From Leptospiraceae bacterium (lineage in GTDB: Bacteria > Spirochaetota > Leptospiria > Leptospirales > Leptospiraceae), in NCBI GenBank assembly GCA_027485405.1, contig JAIXRB010000083.1, positions 1-15,569 of the forward strand: 15,569 bases of DNA, given 5' to 3'. Below, in pieces: positions 7,587 through 15,366 of this stretch (its first letter is position 1; every line of letters starts with the position of its first letter). A model generated the notes under the pieces. It was given only the letters and a program-made list of their open reading frames with translations, searched no databases and was not told the DNA's origin. Position numbers and translations under genes: made by a program.

Positions 7587-8572
7587 TGTTAGAAAAGTCT
7601 GTTTTTATAACTGGTGGGGCAGGGTATGTCGGATCCACTCTAGTTCCCAGATTACTTTCCTTAGGCTATTCTGTGACTGTCCTAGACCTAATGATCTATG
7701 GGGAGAATGTGATTGATCTTCATCCTAATTTAAAAATGGTAAAAGGCGATATTCGGGATACTGAACTTCTTAAAAAAGCTATCCCTGGTCATACCAACGT
7801 AATTCATCTCGCTTGTATTTCCAATGATCCTAGTTTTGAATTGAATCCTGATTTGGGTAAATCCATCAATTTGGATGCCTTTCGTCCTTTGGTTGAGATA
7901 ACCAAATCTTCAAATGTAAAACGATTTATCTATGCCTCATCTTCTTCCGTTTATGGAGTAAAAGAAGAGCCTAATGTTACCGAGGACTTTTCCCTTGAGC
8001 CACTCACAGACTATTCCAAATTTAAAGCTGATTGTGAAAAAATATTAGCCGAATACCAATCTGAAAACTTTACAACTGTTACTATACGTCCTGCGACAGT
8101 TTGTGGATATGCTCGTAGACAAAGATTGGATGTGGTTGTAAATATTTTAACAAATCTAGCATACCACAAAAGAGAAATTAGTGTCTTTGGTGGATCACAA
8201 CTCCGTCCGAATATCCATATCGAAGATATGGTAGATGCATATATGCTTTTATTAGAAGCTCCTAAAGAGAAGATTGCAGGTGAAATCTTCAATGCTGGCT
8301 ACTTAAACTTCACAGTATCCGAGATTGCCAATATGGTCAAAGAGGTTGTTGGAGAAGATGTGTTATTAAAAACAACTCCCTCAAATGACAATCGCTCTTA
8401 CCATATCTCCTCTGAAAAAATCTTCCAAAAGTTAGGATTCCGGGCAAAGAGATCTATCAAGCAAGCTTCCCAAGATGTAAAAGAGGCTTTTGAAAAGGGA
8501 CTTTTGACAGATACATTGAACAATGAATACTATTTCAATATCAAAAGAATGCAGAATATCAAATTAAGGTAA
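7586..8572 (+). CDS. NAD-dependent epimerase/dehydratase (second extended SDR)
   Basis: This 328-residue extended SDR is distinct from the one at 4292. GGAGYVG (10-16) is the NAD motif, with Asp34 at the end of strand 2. SSSSVYG (118-124) and YSKFK (143-147) supply the active-site Ser, Tyr and Lys. RPATVCGYARRQRLD (168-182) and FGGSQLRPNIHIEDM (201-215) are the substrate-side blocks. The likely role is epimerisation, dehydration or keto-group formation on a nucleotide sugar, producing a keto sugar for the two aminotransferases that follow. I place the start at the ATG at 7586, which shares its A with the upstream TGA, rather than the TTG three bases earlier. The last 25 residues are a basic tail (IKRMQNIKLR) beyond the usual fold. 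Class sure, reaction unknown. Confidence 0.82.
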   Translation: MLEKSVFITGGAGYVGSTLVPRLLSLGYSVTVLDLMIYGENVIDLHPNLKMVKGDIRDTELLKKAIPGHTNVIHLACISNDPSFELNPDLGKSINLDAFRPLVEITKSSNVKRFIYASSSSVYGVKEEPNVTEDFSLEPLTDYSKFKADCEKILAEYQSENFTTVTIRPATVCGYARRQRLDVVVNILTNLAYHKREISVFGGSQLRPNIHIEDMVDAYMLLLEAPKEKIAGEIFNAGYLNFTVSEIANMVKEVVGEDVLLKTTPSNDNRSYHISSEKIFQKLGFRAKRSIKQASQDVKEAFEKGLLTDTLNNEYYFNIKRMQNIKLR

Positions 8573-8576
8573 TTCT

Positions 8577-9680
8577 ATGAAAGTTCGTTATTCCTATTTA
8601 AATCAACAATTTTCCAACTGCGATGATCTTTGGGATCAGCTCAAAGAATTTGTTCCTACTGGTGATTTCACATTAGGGAAACCGCTAACAGAGTTTGAAC
8701 TAGGTTTTGCAAAGTTAATTGGGACAAAACATGCAATTGGGGTAAATTCAGGTACTGATGCAATAAAGTTGTCTCTAAAGGCATTAGGAGTTGGATTTGG
8801 TGATGAAGTCATCACAGCTGCCAATACCTTTGTGGCTACTGTTGGTGCCATTGCTGAGATTGGAGCGATACCTGTTTTTGTAGATTGTGATGATACTTTT
8901 TGCATGAATGTTGATCTATTGGAAAATGCAATAAATTCAAAAACTAAAGCTATCGTTCCTGTTCACTTTACCGGTTATATGACAGATATGAGAAAATTGA
9001 TACCTATTGCTAAGAAATATAACTTACCAATTGTCGAAGATGCATGTCAGTCAATTCTAGGGGCTATCGAGGGTAAGAAAGCAGGAACGTGGGGACAAAC
9101 TGGGGCTTTTTCATTGCATCCATTGAAGAACCTCAATGTATGGTCGGATGGTGGCATTATCGTTACAGATGATGACGAGCTAGCCAGTCAACTGAAGCTT
9201 CTTCGCAATCATGGCTTGGAGGATAGGGATACTGTAGCAATTCTTGGTTACAACTCTAGATTGGATACTATTCAAGCAGTTGTGGGAAATTGGTTACTCC
9301 CCAAAGCTGTAGAAATTTCAGAAAAACGAATTGAAAATGCGAAGTATTTTGATTTGCATCTAAGTAAAATTTCTCAAATCAAAATACCCCCTAGACCAGA
9401 GGGTTTTCGAATCGTTTATCACCTTTACATTTTATTTGCAGAAGACAGGGATGGACTGTTACAACATTGTTTGAATGCTGGAATTGAAGCAAAAGTCCAC
9501 TATCCTATTCCCATTTATCGGCAAAAGGCATTAACTCAGTATGGATACAAGGCTGGTGATTTCCCCGTTACCGATGAACATGTTCAGAAAATTATTACCT
9601 TCCCTTGCGACCAACATCTTTCACTGGTCGAGTTGGATTATATCATTTCTACTGTTTCAAATTACTACAAATCAAAATGA
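8577..9680 (+). CDS. DegT/DnrJ/EryC1/StrS-family PLP-dependent sugar aminotransferase (first of two)
   Basis: The 367-residue protein would transfer an amino group, usually from glutamate, to a keto-sugar nucleotide. NSGTDAIKLSL (57-67) is the PLP-phosphate loop. VEDACQS (153-159) holds Asp155, which contacts the pyridine nitrogen, and the following Gln158. FSLHPLKNLN (178-187) contains the Schiff-base Lys184, followed by DGG. RNHGLED and YNSRLDTIQAVVG near residues 210-240 are standard family blocks. Length is normal and all key residues are present, so it should be active. AAGGTAATTCTATG gives it one of the better ribosome sites in the operon. It follows the SDR at 7586, which could make its keto substrate, and its stop overlaps the next aminotransferase's start. 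Which carbon is aminated cannot be told. Confidence 0.88.
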   Translation: MKVRYSYLNQQFSNCDDLWDQLKEFVPTGDFTLGKPLTEFELGFAKLIGTKHAIGVNSGTDAIKLSLKALGVGFGDEVITAANTFVATVGAIAEIGAIPVFVDCDDTFCMNVDLLENAINSKTKAIVPVHFTGYMTDMRKLIPIAKKYNLPIVEDACQSILGAIEGKKAGTWGQTGAFSLHPLKNLNVWSDGGIIVTDDDELASQLKLLRNHGLEDRDTVAILGYNSRLDTIQAVVGNWLLPKAVEISEKRIENAKYFDLHLSKISQIKIPPRPEGFRIVYHLYILFAEDRDGLLQHCLNAGIEAKVHYPIPIYRQKALTQYGYKAGDFPVTDEHVQKIITFPCDQHLSLVELDYIISTVSNYYKSK

Positions 9681-10789
9681 AAATTCCCTACGTTAGTTTG
9701 GATAAGCAATGGCAAGAAGATCGAAATGAACTTTTACCATTGATCGAGAAACAATTCTCGTCAGGTCAATATATTGGTGGTGAGGAAGTTCAAAAATTTG
9801 AAAGGAATATTGCAGATTATGTAGGGACAAAGTTTGCCGTAGCTTTAAATAGCGGAACGGATGCCCTGGTTTTCGGACTCCAGGCACTAGGAATTCGACC
9901 TGGCGATGAAGTTATAACACCACCTAATTCTTTTATTGCTTCAACAGCAGCGATTACTCATCTAAAAGCAAAGCCCATTTTTGTAGATGTGCTCCCTGAT
10001 CAAAATATCGATCCAGCAAAAATCGAAAAAGCAATTACTCCAAAAACCAAGGCACTAATGCCTGTTCATCTAACGGGAAGAGTCGCCAGAATGGATGAAA
10101 TTCAGACAATTTCGGATAAGTATTCCATCCCGATTATTGAAGATGCGGCTCAATCAATTGGGTCAAAATTCCTAAATCAAAAGAGTGGAACTTTTAGTAA
10201 GGTTGGTTGTTTCTCTGCGCACCCACTCAAGAATCTTAACGCTCTGGGTGATGCTGGGTTCTTGACTACGAACAGCGAAGAAGACTATCATCGAATCATG
10301 AAACTGAGAAATCACGGACTTATTGATCGCAACTCAGTCGAAGATTTTGGTTATGTATCTAGATTAGATACGATTCAAGCAGTAATACTTAACTATAGAT
10401 TGAATAAGTTAGATAAGCTGATAGATAAAAGAAGAAAAAATGCACAATCCTATTTTGAGAAATTGAAAGACTTGCCAATTCTCCTTCCTTTGGAAAATGA
10501 TAAGGAATACAACACTTATCATACTTTTGTGATTCAAATAGAAAAACGAGATGCATTAAAAGTTTTTCTGACGGAAAAAGGTATCGAAACTTCTATTCAT
10601 TATCCGATTCCCATTCATTTACAAAATGCTTCTAGAAATTTAGGATATTCCTTGGGAGATTTTCCAGTTACGGAAAAACAATCTCAACAAATTTTGACCT
10701 TACCAATCAATCAATTTTTAAGGGAAGAGGAGATTGATTTTATTTGTGAATGTATTCATTCATTCTTTGGCGAAAGAAATAAACAATGA
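9677..10789 (+). CDS. DegT/DnrJ/EryC1/StrS-family PLP-dependent sugar aminotransferase (second of two)
   Basis: This 370-residue protein is clearly related to its upstream neighbour but far from identical. NSGTDALVFGLQALG (58-72) is the phosphate loop, IEDAAQSIG (154-162) contains Asp156 and Gln159, and FSAHPLKNLNALGDAG (179-194) contains the Schiff-base Lys185. RNHGLIDR and YVSRLDTIQAV are shared blocks. The open frame extends 24 codons further upstream, but that part lies inside the previous gene and lacks family features. The ATG at 9677 overlaps the upstream stop (ATGA) and starts MKIPYVSLDKQW, the usual family N-terminus (IP...L). The two tandem enzymes probably act on different positions or different sugars. 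A role in maintaining or reversing the same amination is less likely. Confidence 0.88.
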   Translation: MKIPYVSLDKQWQEDRNELLPLIEKQFSSGQYIGGEEVQKFERNIADYVGTKFAVALNSGTDALVFGLQALGIRPGDEVITPPNSFIASTAAITHLKAKPIFVDVLPDQNIDPAKIEKAITPKTKALMPVHLTGRVARMDEIQTISDKYSIPIIEDAAQSIGSKFLNQKSGTFSKVGCFSAHPLKNLNALGDAGFLTTNSEEDYHRIMKLRNHGLIDRNSVEDFGYVSRLDTIQAVILNYRLNKLDKLIDKRRKNAQSYFEKLKDLPILLPLENDKEYNTYHTFVIQIEKRDALKVFLTEKGIETSIHYPIPIHLQNASRNLGYSLGDFPVTEKQSQQILTLPINQFLREEEIDFICECIHSFFGERNKQ

Positions 10790-12411
10790 AGATAGGTTTT
10801 GATCTAGATAATACAATTATCAATTACAATACTGCTTTTTTTCAGGTTGCTATGGAAATGGGATTTATTGGTGATCCAAGCCTAAATACAAAAGCAAAAA
10901 TAAAGTCTTATCTCCGAAAAGATAAAAAAGATGGGGAGATTAAGTGGCAAACCCTTCAAGGAAAAGTTTATGGTGCTAAGATCAATTATGCTAGTCTCTT
11001 TCCAGGGGTTTTAAGATTTTTAATTAGATGCAGATATCTAAATTATGAAGTGAATATAATTAGTCATAAGACTGAATTTGGTCATTATGATTTAGAAAGA
11101 GTGCCCCTGCGAGACGCAGCAAAGAATTTATTAATTAATCAAGGTATCGAAGAAGGACAAAGTAAGTTAGTAAAGAAAATATTTTTTTGTGACTCAAAAA
11201 AAGATAAAATAGAATTAATTAATCAGAATAGATTTGATTTCTTTGTTGATGATCTTCCAGAAATTCTAGAGACTCTTACTCTTAAAACAAATCAAAAAAT
11301 TCTTTTTGTCGGTAGCTACGAAAGTGCTGATCAAAAATACAATGCTGATTTTAAAGTTTGTAGGAATTTTAATGATGTAGAAAAAATGATATTAGGTTTC
11401 CCATCGAATCAAGAAATAGAGAAGTTATTAAAAGATTTATCCTTCAATGATGTGGTTGAAGTTAAACGTATCAAAGGAAAGGGCAACTCAACTTTATTTT
11501 GTTTTAATGACTTGACTGATACTAGAAGAATACTGAAAGTTTACTCGAATGATTTTCAGCATGATAGATTAAAGTCGGAGTATTTTGGTCTTAAAAAGCT
11601 TCGAGAGAGTGGTTTTCAAGATGTAATGGAACCAGTCACTTTTGACAAATCGTTCAATTGTGGAGTTTACAAGTGGATTGACGCAGAGAATCCTCTAATT
11701 CCTACACCCGAGTTAATATTGAGTATGGTGGATTTCATTGGCAGACTGGCTGCCTATAGTCAAAAATCCCGCTTTGATGAGTTTCAAAAAGCTTCATCTG
11801 CTTGCCTCAGTGTTAATGATGTGCTTGATCAAATTAACTTTCGTATATTTCAGTTTGAGCAAGAGTTTATTTCAAACCTATATTTTCATGACTACTTCGA
11901 AAATGATTTGAAACCACTATATTTTGAATTAAGGGACTGGGTGGAATTCAATATTAATTCTGGTAATTTGAAATCAGAATTTGCAATATCAAGTCTGATT
12001 TTGAGCCCTTCCGATTTCGGAATTCATAATGTATTAGTTGATGATAAAAAAACGAATTATATAGACTTCGAGTACTTTGGTTGGGATGATCCTGCTAAAT
12101 TAATATCAGATGTGGCTGTTCACCCTGGAATGAACTTAACAGAAGACTTGAAATTGCTATGGGTTCAAAATGTAATTCAAATCTTTGAACCAGAGATTCA
12201 TGAAAGATATAATGTTTTAAAATTCCTTTATGAATATATTTGGTGTTTAATTTATCTGAATGAATTTCGGGCTGAAATATGGGAAAGAAGAGTAAACGCA
12301 GATCCATCAAAGTTTGATCAAAAATTGGAAATTTTGCATAATCAATTGTTAAAGTCAAAAAATTTATATCAAAAAATTTATTCAGAATTTGAGCTATATA
12401 AGGTAGGCTAG
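10786..12411 (+). CDS. HAD-family phosphatase fused to an APH-family (aminoglycoside/choline-kinase-like) kinase
   Basis: The 541-residue protein has two domains. Residues 1 to about 205 are a HAD hydrolase: motif I FDLDNT (5-10) with nucleophile Asp6 and Asp8, a motif II Ser93 region, a Lys-rich motif III area near 134-142 and motif IV VDD (154-156). Residues of about 220-541 resemble an APH-type kinase. GKGNSTLF (231-238) is the glycine-rich loop and Lys251 in RRILKVYS the probable ATP lysine. LSPSDFGIHN (406-415) holds the catalytic-loop Asp410 and Asn415, with Pro in place of the usual His of HGDxxxxN. IDFEYFGWDDPA (426-437) is the metal-binding DFG-like block. The likely role is dephosphorylating one intermediate and phosphorylating another small molecule, perhaps a sugar. 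By eye the gene is more A+T-rich than the aminotransferases before it, compatible with separate acquisition. It overlaps the upstream gene (ATGA). Domain calls are good; substrate unknown. Confidence 0.75.
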   Translation: MKIGFDLDNTIINYNTAFFQVAMEMGFIGDPSLNTKAKIKSYLRKDKKDGEIKWQTLQGKVYGAKINYASLFPGVLRFLIRCRYLNYEVNIISHKTEFGHYDLERVPLRDAAKNLLINQGIEEGQSKLVKKIFFCDSKKDKIELINQNRFDFFVDDLPEILETLTLKTNQKILFVGSYESADQKYNADFKVCRNFNDVEKMILGFPSNQEIEKLLKDLSFNDVVEVKRIKGKGNSTLFCFNDLTDTRRILKVYSNDFQHDRLKSEYFGLKKLRESGFQDVMEPVTFDKSFNCGVYKWIDAENPLIPTPELILSMVDFIGRLAAYSQKSRFDEFQKASSACLSVNDVLDQINFRIFQFEQEFISNLYFHDYFENDLKPLYFELRDWVEFNINSGNLKSEFAISSLILSPSDFGIHNVLVDDKKTNYIDFEYFGWDDPAKLISDVAVHPGMNLTEDLKLLWVQNVIQIFEPEIHERYNVLKFLYEYIWCLIYLNEFRAEIWERRVNADPSKFDQKLEILHNQLLKSKNLYQKIYSEFELYKVG

Positions 12412-12414
12412 AAA

Positions 12415-13215
12415 TTGGATTCAAGGTCAAAAGAATTAAGAAAACTAATCATTACAATGATGGAGGTTGAGAAGCGGGGACATATAGGTCCCGCTTTAAG
12501 CCTAATTGAAATTATGAGAGTTTTGTATGATGATATCTTGAAGTATGACTCGGCAAACCCACTTTGGAAGGATAGGGATAGATTTATCCTGAGTAAAGGT
12601 CATGGTTGCTTAGCTTTATATGCAATTCTAGCCGACAAAGGTTTTTTCTCAAAATCGGAACTGAATTCTTTTTGTAAATTTGATTCTTTTTTAGGTGGGC
12701 ATCCAGAGAGAGGCAAAGTGCCTGGAGTAGAAGCATCTACTGGAGCTTTAGGTCATGGGTTTCCAATTGCTGTTGGCATGGCAATTGCTGCCAAGATTCA
12801 AGGTGCAGGTAATATGGTCTTCGTTCTGACTGGAGATGGCGAGATTAATGAAGGTTCAATTTGGGAATCTGCTTTATCAGCTTCTAAGCATAAACTATCA
12901 AACTTAACTATTCTTATTGATTACAATAAACTTCAATCATACGGAAAAACTTCGGAAGTTCTAGATCTCGAGCCATTAATGGATAAGTGGCAGAGTTTTG
13001 GCTTTTCCGTCGCTGAGGTTGATGGACACAACGTTTCTGAATTGAAAAAAACACTAAAATCATTACCTTTCAATAGAGAAAAACCTAATGCAATCATCTG
13101 TCACACAATTAAAGGTAAAGGTTTTCCTTTTGCTGAATCGAATCCCACATGGCATCACAAAAATAAAATCTCTAAGGAAGAGTTTGATGCTATGTATGAG
13201 TGTTTAAAGGATTAA
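12415..13215 (+). CDS. Transketolase, N-terminal (TPP pyrophosphate-binding) subunit
   Basis: The 266-residue protein corresponds to the first domain of transketolase, which binds the diphosphate of thiamine diphosphate. Visible motifs are GHIGPALS (22-29), SKGHGCLALY (60-69), GGHPERG (94-100), STGALGHG (108-115) and the TPP motif GDGEINEG (140-147) ending at DYN (169-171). HTIKGKG (230-236) is also typical. The start is a TTG at 12415, three bases after the upstream stop, with AAGGTAGG just ahead; the first in-frame ATG is internal and would remove conserved N-terminal sequence. The next gene supplies the other half, so together they should form a heterotetrameric transketolase moving a two-carbon ketol group between sugars. 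Being inside a polysaccharide locus, it probably serves a specialised sugar, not the pentose phosphate pathway. Confidence 0.9.
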   Translation: MDSRSKELRKLIITMMEVEKRGHIGPALSLIEIMRVLYDDILKYDSANPLWKDRDRFILSKGHGCLALYAILADKGFFSKSELNSFCKFDSFLGGHPERGKVPGVEASTGALGHGFPIAVGMAIAAKIQGAGNMVFVLTGDGEINEGSIWESALSASKHKLSNLTILIDYNKLQSYGKTSEVLDLEPLMDKWQSFGFSVAEVDGHNVSELKKTLKSLPFNREKPNAIICHTIKGKGFPFAESNPTWHHKNKISKEEFDAMYECLKD

Positions 13216-13218
13216 AGA

Positions 13219-14148
13219 ATGAGAAATACTAGTTTAAACTGTATCTATGATATTGCTACAAGCAATCCAAAAGTAGTTTATATTGGTTCTGATTTAGGTG
13301 CAGGTGTTTTAGATGAGATGAAAAAGAACCTTCCAAATCAATTTTTCATGGAAGGAATTAGTGAGCAGCATATCATTGGAATGTCTGCTGGAATGGCTAT
13401 GGAAGGATTTATTCCTTACGTAAATACAATTGCGACTTTTCTAACCAGAAGGTGCTTCGAACAAATAGCACTAGACTTGTGCCTTCACAATTTACCTGTA
13501 AAATTAATTGCAAATGGAGGAGGAGTCGTTTATGCTCCCCTCGGTCCAACTCATTTGGCTGTCGAGGATATTGCGATCCTGCGAGCATTACCAAATATGA
13601 CTATAATTGCTCCTTGCGATGCAGAAGAAATGAAAAGGCTTATGCCCTTAACTGTGGACTTTCCTAGTCCTATGTACATTCGATTGGCAAAGGGTGGAGA
13701 TAAGGTAGTAAGTCGTCCCGAAAATGGCTTTGCTATTGGAAAAGCGATATTGATGAAAGAAGGAAGCGATTGTCTTTTTATCACAACTGGCATTACAACT
13801 CAGATTGCCTTAGACGCATCTGAGATACTTCTTAAGCAAGGCGTATCTGCAAGTGTATTGCATATGCACACAATCAAACCACTAGATCAGGAATCCTTAA
13901 AGAATCAAATACCCAAGTATAAATCAGTCATTACAGTCGAAGAACACAGCAGGATCGGTGGTTTAGGATCGGCAATCTTGGAGTTTAGCAATGATTTTCT
14001 TCCTGAGCAATCTCATAAGATTAAAAGAATTGGTCTTCCTGATCATTTTTCTGAAAATTATGGAAGTCAGGATCAACAATTAGCTTTTGCTGGAATTTCC
14101 AAAGAATCACTTTCCCAAACTATGTTGGATTTAATAACATCGAAATAA
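13219..14148 (+). CDS. Transketolase, C-terminal (pyrimidine-binding) subunit
   Basis: The 309-residue protein carries the middle and C-terminal domains of transketolase. GISEQH (46-51) contains Glu49, the residue that activates the TPP pyrimidine ring. YVNTIATFLTRR (67-78) and GPTH (109-112) line the cofactor and substrate site, and ITVEEHSRIGGLG (238-250) is the C-terminal domain block. Length is as expected for split transketolases, in which the normal ~650-residue chain is divided between two genes. It starts 3 bases after the N-terminal subunit's stop, with AAAGGATTAAAG as a ribosome site, so the two are surely co-translated. Known split pairs also include subunits acting as 1-deoxyxylulose-phosphate-synthase-like or sugar-modifying enzymes, so the donor and acceptor remain open. 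Confidence 0.9.
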   Translation: MRNTSLNCIYDIATSNPKVVYIGSDLGAGVLDEMKKNLPNQFFMEGISEQHIIGMSAGMAMEGFIPYVNTIATFLTRRCFEQIALDLCLHNLPVKLIANGGGVVYAPLGPTHLAVEDIAILRALPNMTIIAPCDAEEMKRLMPLTVDFPSPMYIRLAKGGDKVVSRPENGFAIGKAILMKEGSDCLFITTGITTQIALDASEILLKQGVSASVLHMHTIKPLDQESLKNQIPKYKSVITVEEHSRIGGLGSAILEFSNDFLPEQSHKIKRIGLPDHFSENYGSQDQQLAFAGISKESLSQTMLDLITSK

Positions 14149-14154
14149 ATTTAA

Positions 14155-14964
14155 ATGGAACATTTTAATTCCTTTTTAAATAAAGAAGATATTCTGCTTT
14201 CCGAGGAGTATTTAAAGAATGGCTATATTATTCGTGATTCTGCTAGTTACAACTCTGTTCAATACTTAAGAGATTCAATTGTAAACTGTGTAATTAAATT
14301 TCTAGGATGTAAAAAGCCAGAGAATTCCGATCAGTTTCTAAATCAAATTCACGAGAAAGTTAAGCCAGACGAACTGAATAATTTTCGACTGTCTGTCATT
14401 AAAGGGATCAACGAAGATCCAAATTTTCGTTTTCATTACTTTCAATCGGCTAAGCCTTATTTAGAATCATTAGTTGGAAATGAACTCTCTATGCAACTCA
14501 GGGTGAACCTTAGTATCCAGATGCCAAAGGATGAAAGTTCGTTACTCCCTGTCCATTCCGATACTTGGTCTGGTGACTCCCCTTATGAAGTGGTGGTTTG
14601 GATTCCTTTAGTGGACTGCTTTAATACAAAAGCAATGTATTTGTTATCACCTGAAGATTCAGTAAAGTTAGTTGGAAATTTTTCTGAGCGTGCTGGAAAA
14701 AATAGTGAGGAACTGTTTCAATCTATTTCCAAAGAAGTGAAGTTTTTAAATATTAAGTATGGTCAAGTTATGGTATTTGATCAAGGTTTTCCTCATGGAA
14801 ATCGAGTGAATGAGGAAAAAGAAACAAGATGGTCAATGAATTGTAGATTCAAATCTGTGTTTACACCCTATGGAGACAAGAAAATCGGAGAGTTCTTCGA
14901 ACCGATAACATTGAGAGCCGCTTCTCATAATGGGATGAACTACCAGTTTCCAAGAGTAAAGTGA
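14155..14964 (+). CDS. Putative 2-oxoglutarate/Fe(II)-dependent oxygenase of carbohydrate clusters
   Basis: The 269-residue protein has the pattern of a phytanoyl-CoA-hydroxylase-like (cupin-fold) oxygenase. VHSDTW (133-138) gives the HxD metal ligands His134 and Asp136. FPHGNRV (212-218) gives the distal His214, and Arg225 in TRWSMNC lies where the 2-oxoglutarate carboxylate is bound. VVWIPLVDC (147-155) and YGQVMVFDQG (202-211) are typical strands of the double-stranded beta-helix. From memory it resembles the family described as the '2OG-Fe(II) oxygenase of the sporadic carbohydrate cluster', which occurs beside LIC12192-family genes; the next gene belongs to that family. The likely action is hydroxylation or oxidation of a sugar or sugar nucleotide. 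It overlaps the next gene at GTGA. Fold call fairly sure, substrate unknown. Confidence 0.72.
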   Translation: MEHFNSFLNKEDILLSEEYLKNGYIIRDSASYNSVQYLRDSIVNCVIKFLGCKKPENSDQFLNQIHEKVKPDELNNFRLSVIKGINEDPNFRFHYFQSAKPYLESLVGNELSMQLRVNLSIQMPKDESSLLPVHSDTWSGDSPYEVVVWIPLVDCFNTKAMYLLSPEDSVKLVGNFSERAGKNSEELFQSISKEVKFLNIKYGQVMVFDQGFPHGNRVNEEKETRWSMNCRFKSVFTPYGDKKIGEFFEPITLRAASHNGMNYQFPRVK

Positions 14965-15356
14965 AAAGGCTCAGAGGTTACATCTTCAGTCGTGATTTCA
15001 TGGGGGAGCGGGTTCCCCAACATGTTCAGAATTTGGTGATTCGGGACTATTGTCAAAAAAATGGTTACACGTATTTATTAAGTGCAACCGAGTATGCTAT
15101 GGAAGGTTGCCATTTGATTTTTCAACAAGTTTTGGACGAATTGCATTCAATAGATGGAGTCGTATTATACAGTCTCTTCCAACTTCCTATGAACAATGAA
15201 CAGAGGAATACAGTTTATAATAAAATATTGACTCTTAATAAATCCTTACATTTTTCAGTAGAGGGAATCTCTCTTATCCATGATGGAGATGTTAAAAGGA
15301 TTGAAGATATCTGGCAAGTTAAACAGGTTTTGCCATTTTCTTATCTATTTGCGTAA
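14961..15356 (+). CDS. LIC12192-family 'sporadic carbohydrate cluster' protein of unknown function
   Basis: The product is 131 residues. I recognise from memory the family features: RGYIFSR near the N-terminus (5-11), VQNLVIRDYC (22-31), LLSATEYAMEGC (39-50), LDELHSIDGVVLYSLFQLP (58-76), HFSVEGISL (97-105) and RIEDIW (113-118). No biochemical role is known to me. The order strand (RGYI), helix (QNLVIRDYC), strand (YLLSATEY), helix (FQQVLDEL), strand (GVVLYSL) resembles the N-terminal domain of serine recombinases. The catalytic Arg-rich DRLxR motif is absent, so it is not a working recombinase; a nucleotide- or protein-binding role is conceivable. GTG start overlapping the upstream TGA (GTGA). 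Family recognition good, function open. Confidence 0.72.
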   Translation: MKRLRGYIFSRDFMGERVPQHVQNLVIRDYCQKNGYTYLLSATEYAMEGCHLIFQQVLDELHSIDGVVLYSLFQLPMNNEQRNTVYNKILTLNKSLHFSVEGISLIHDGDVKRIEDIWQVKQVLPFSYLFA

Positions 15357-15366
15357 GATAAATTCT

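Noticed and set aside
9605..9676. Upstream 24-codon extension of the second aminotransferase
   Set aside because: It lies inside the first aminotransferase, has no family sequence, and the ATG at 9677 overlaps the upstream stop as elsewhere in the operon.
13452..13667. Plus-strand 71-codon reading frame
   Set aside because: It lies within the transketolase C-terminal subunit in another frame and has no supporting features.
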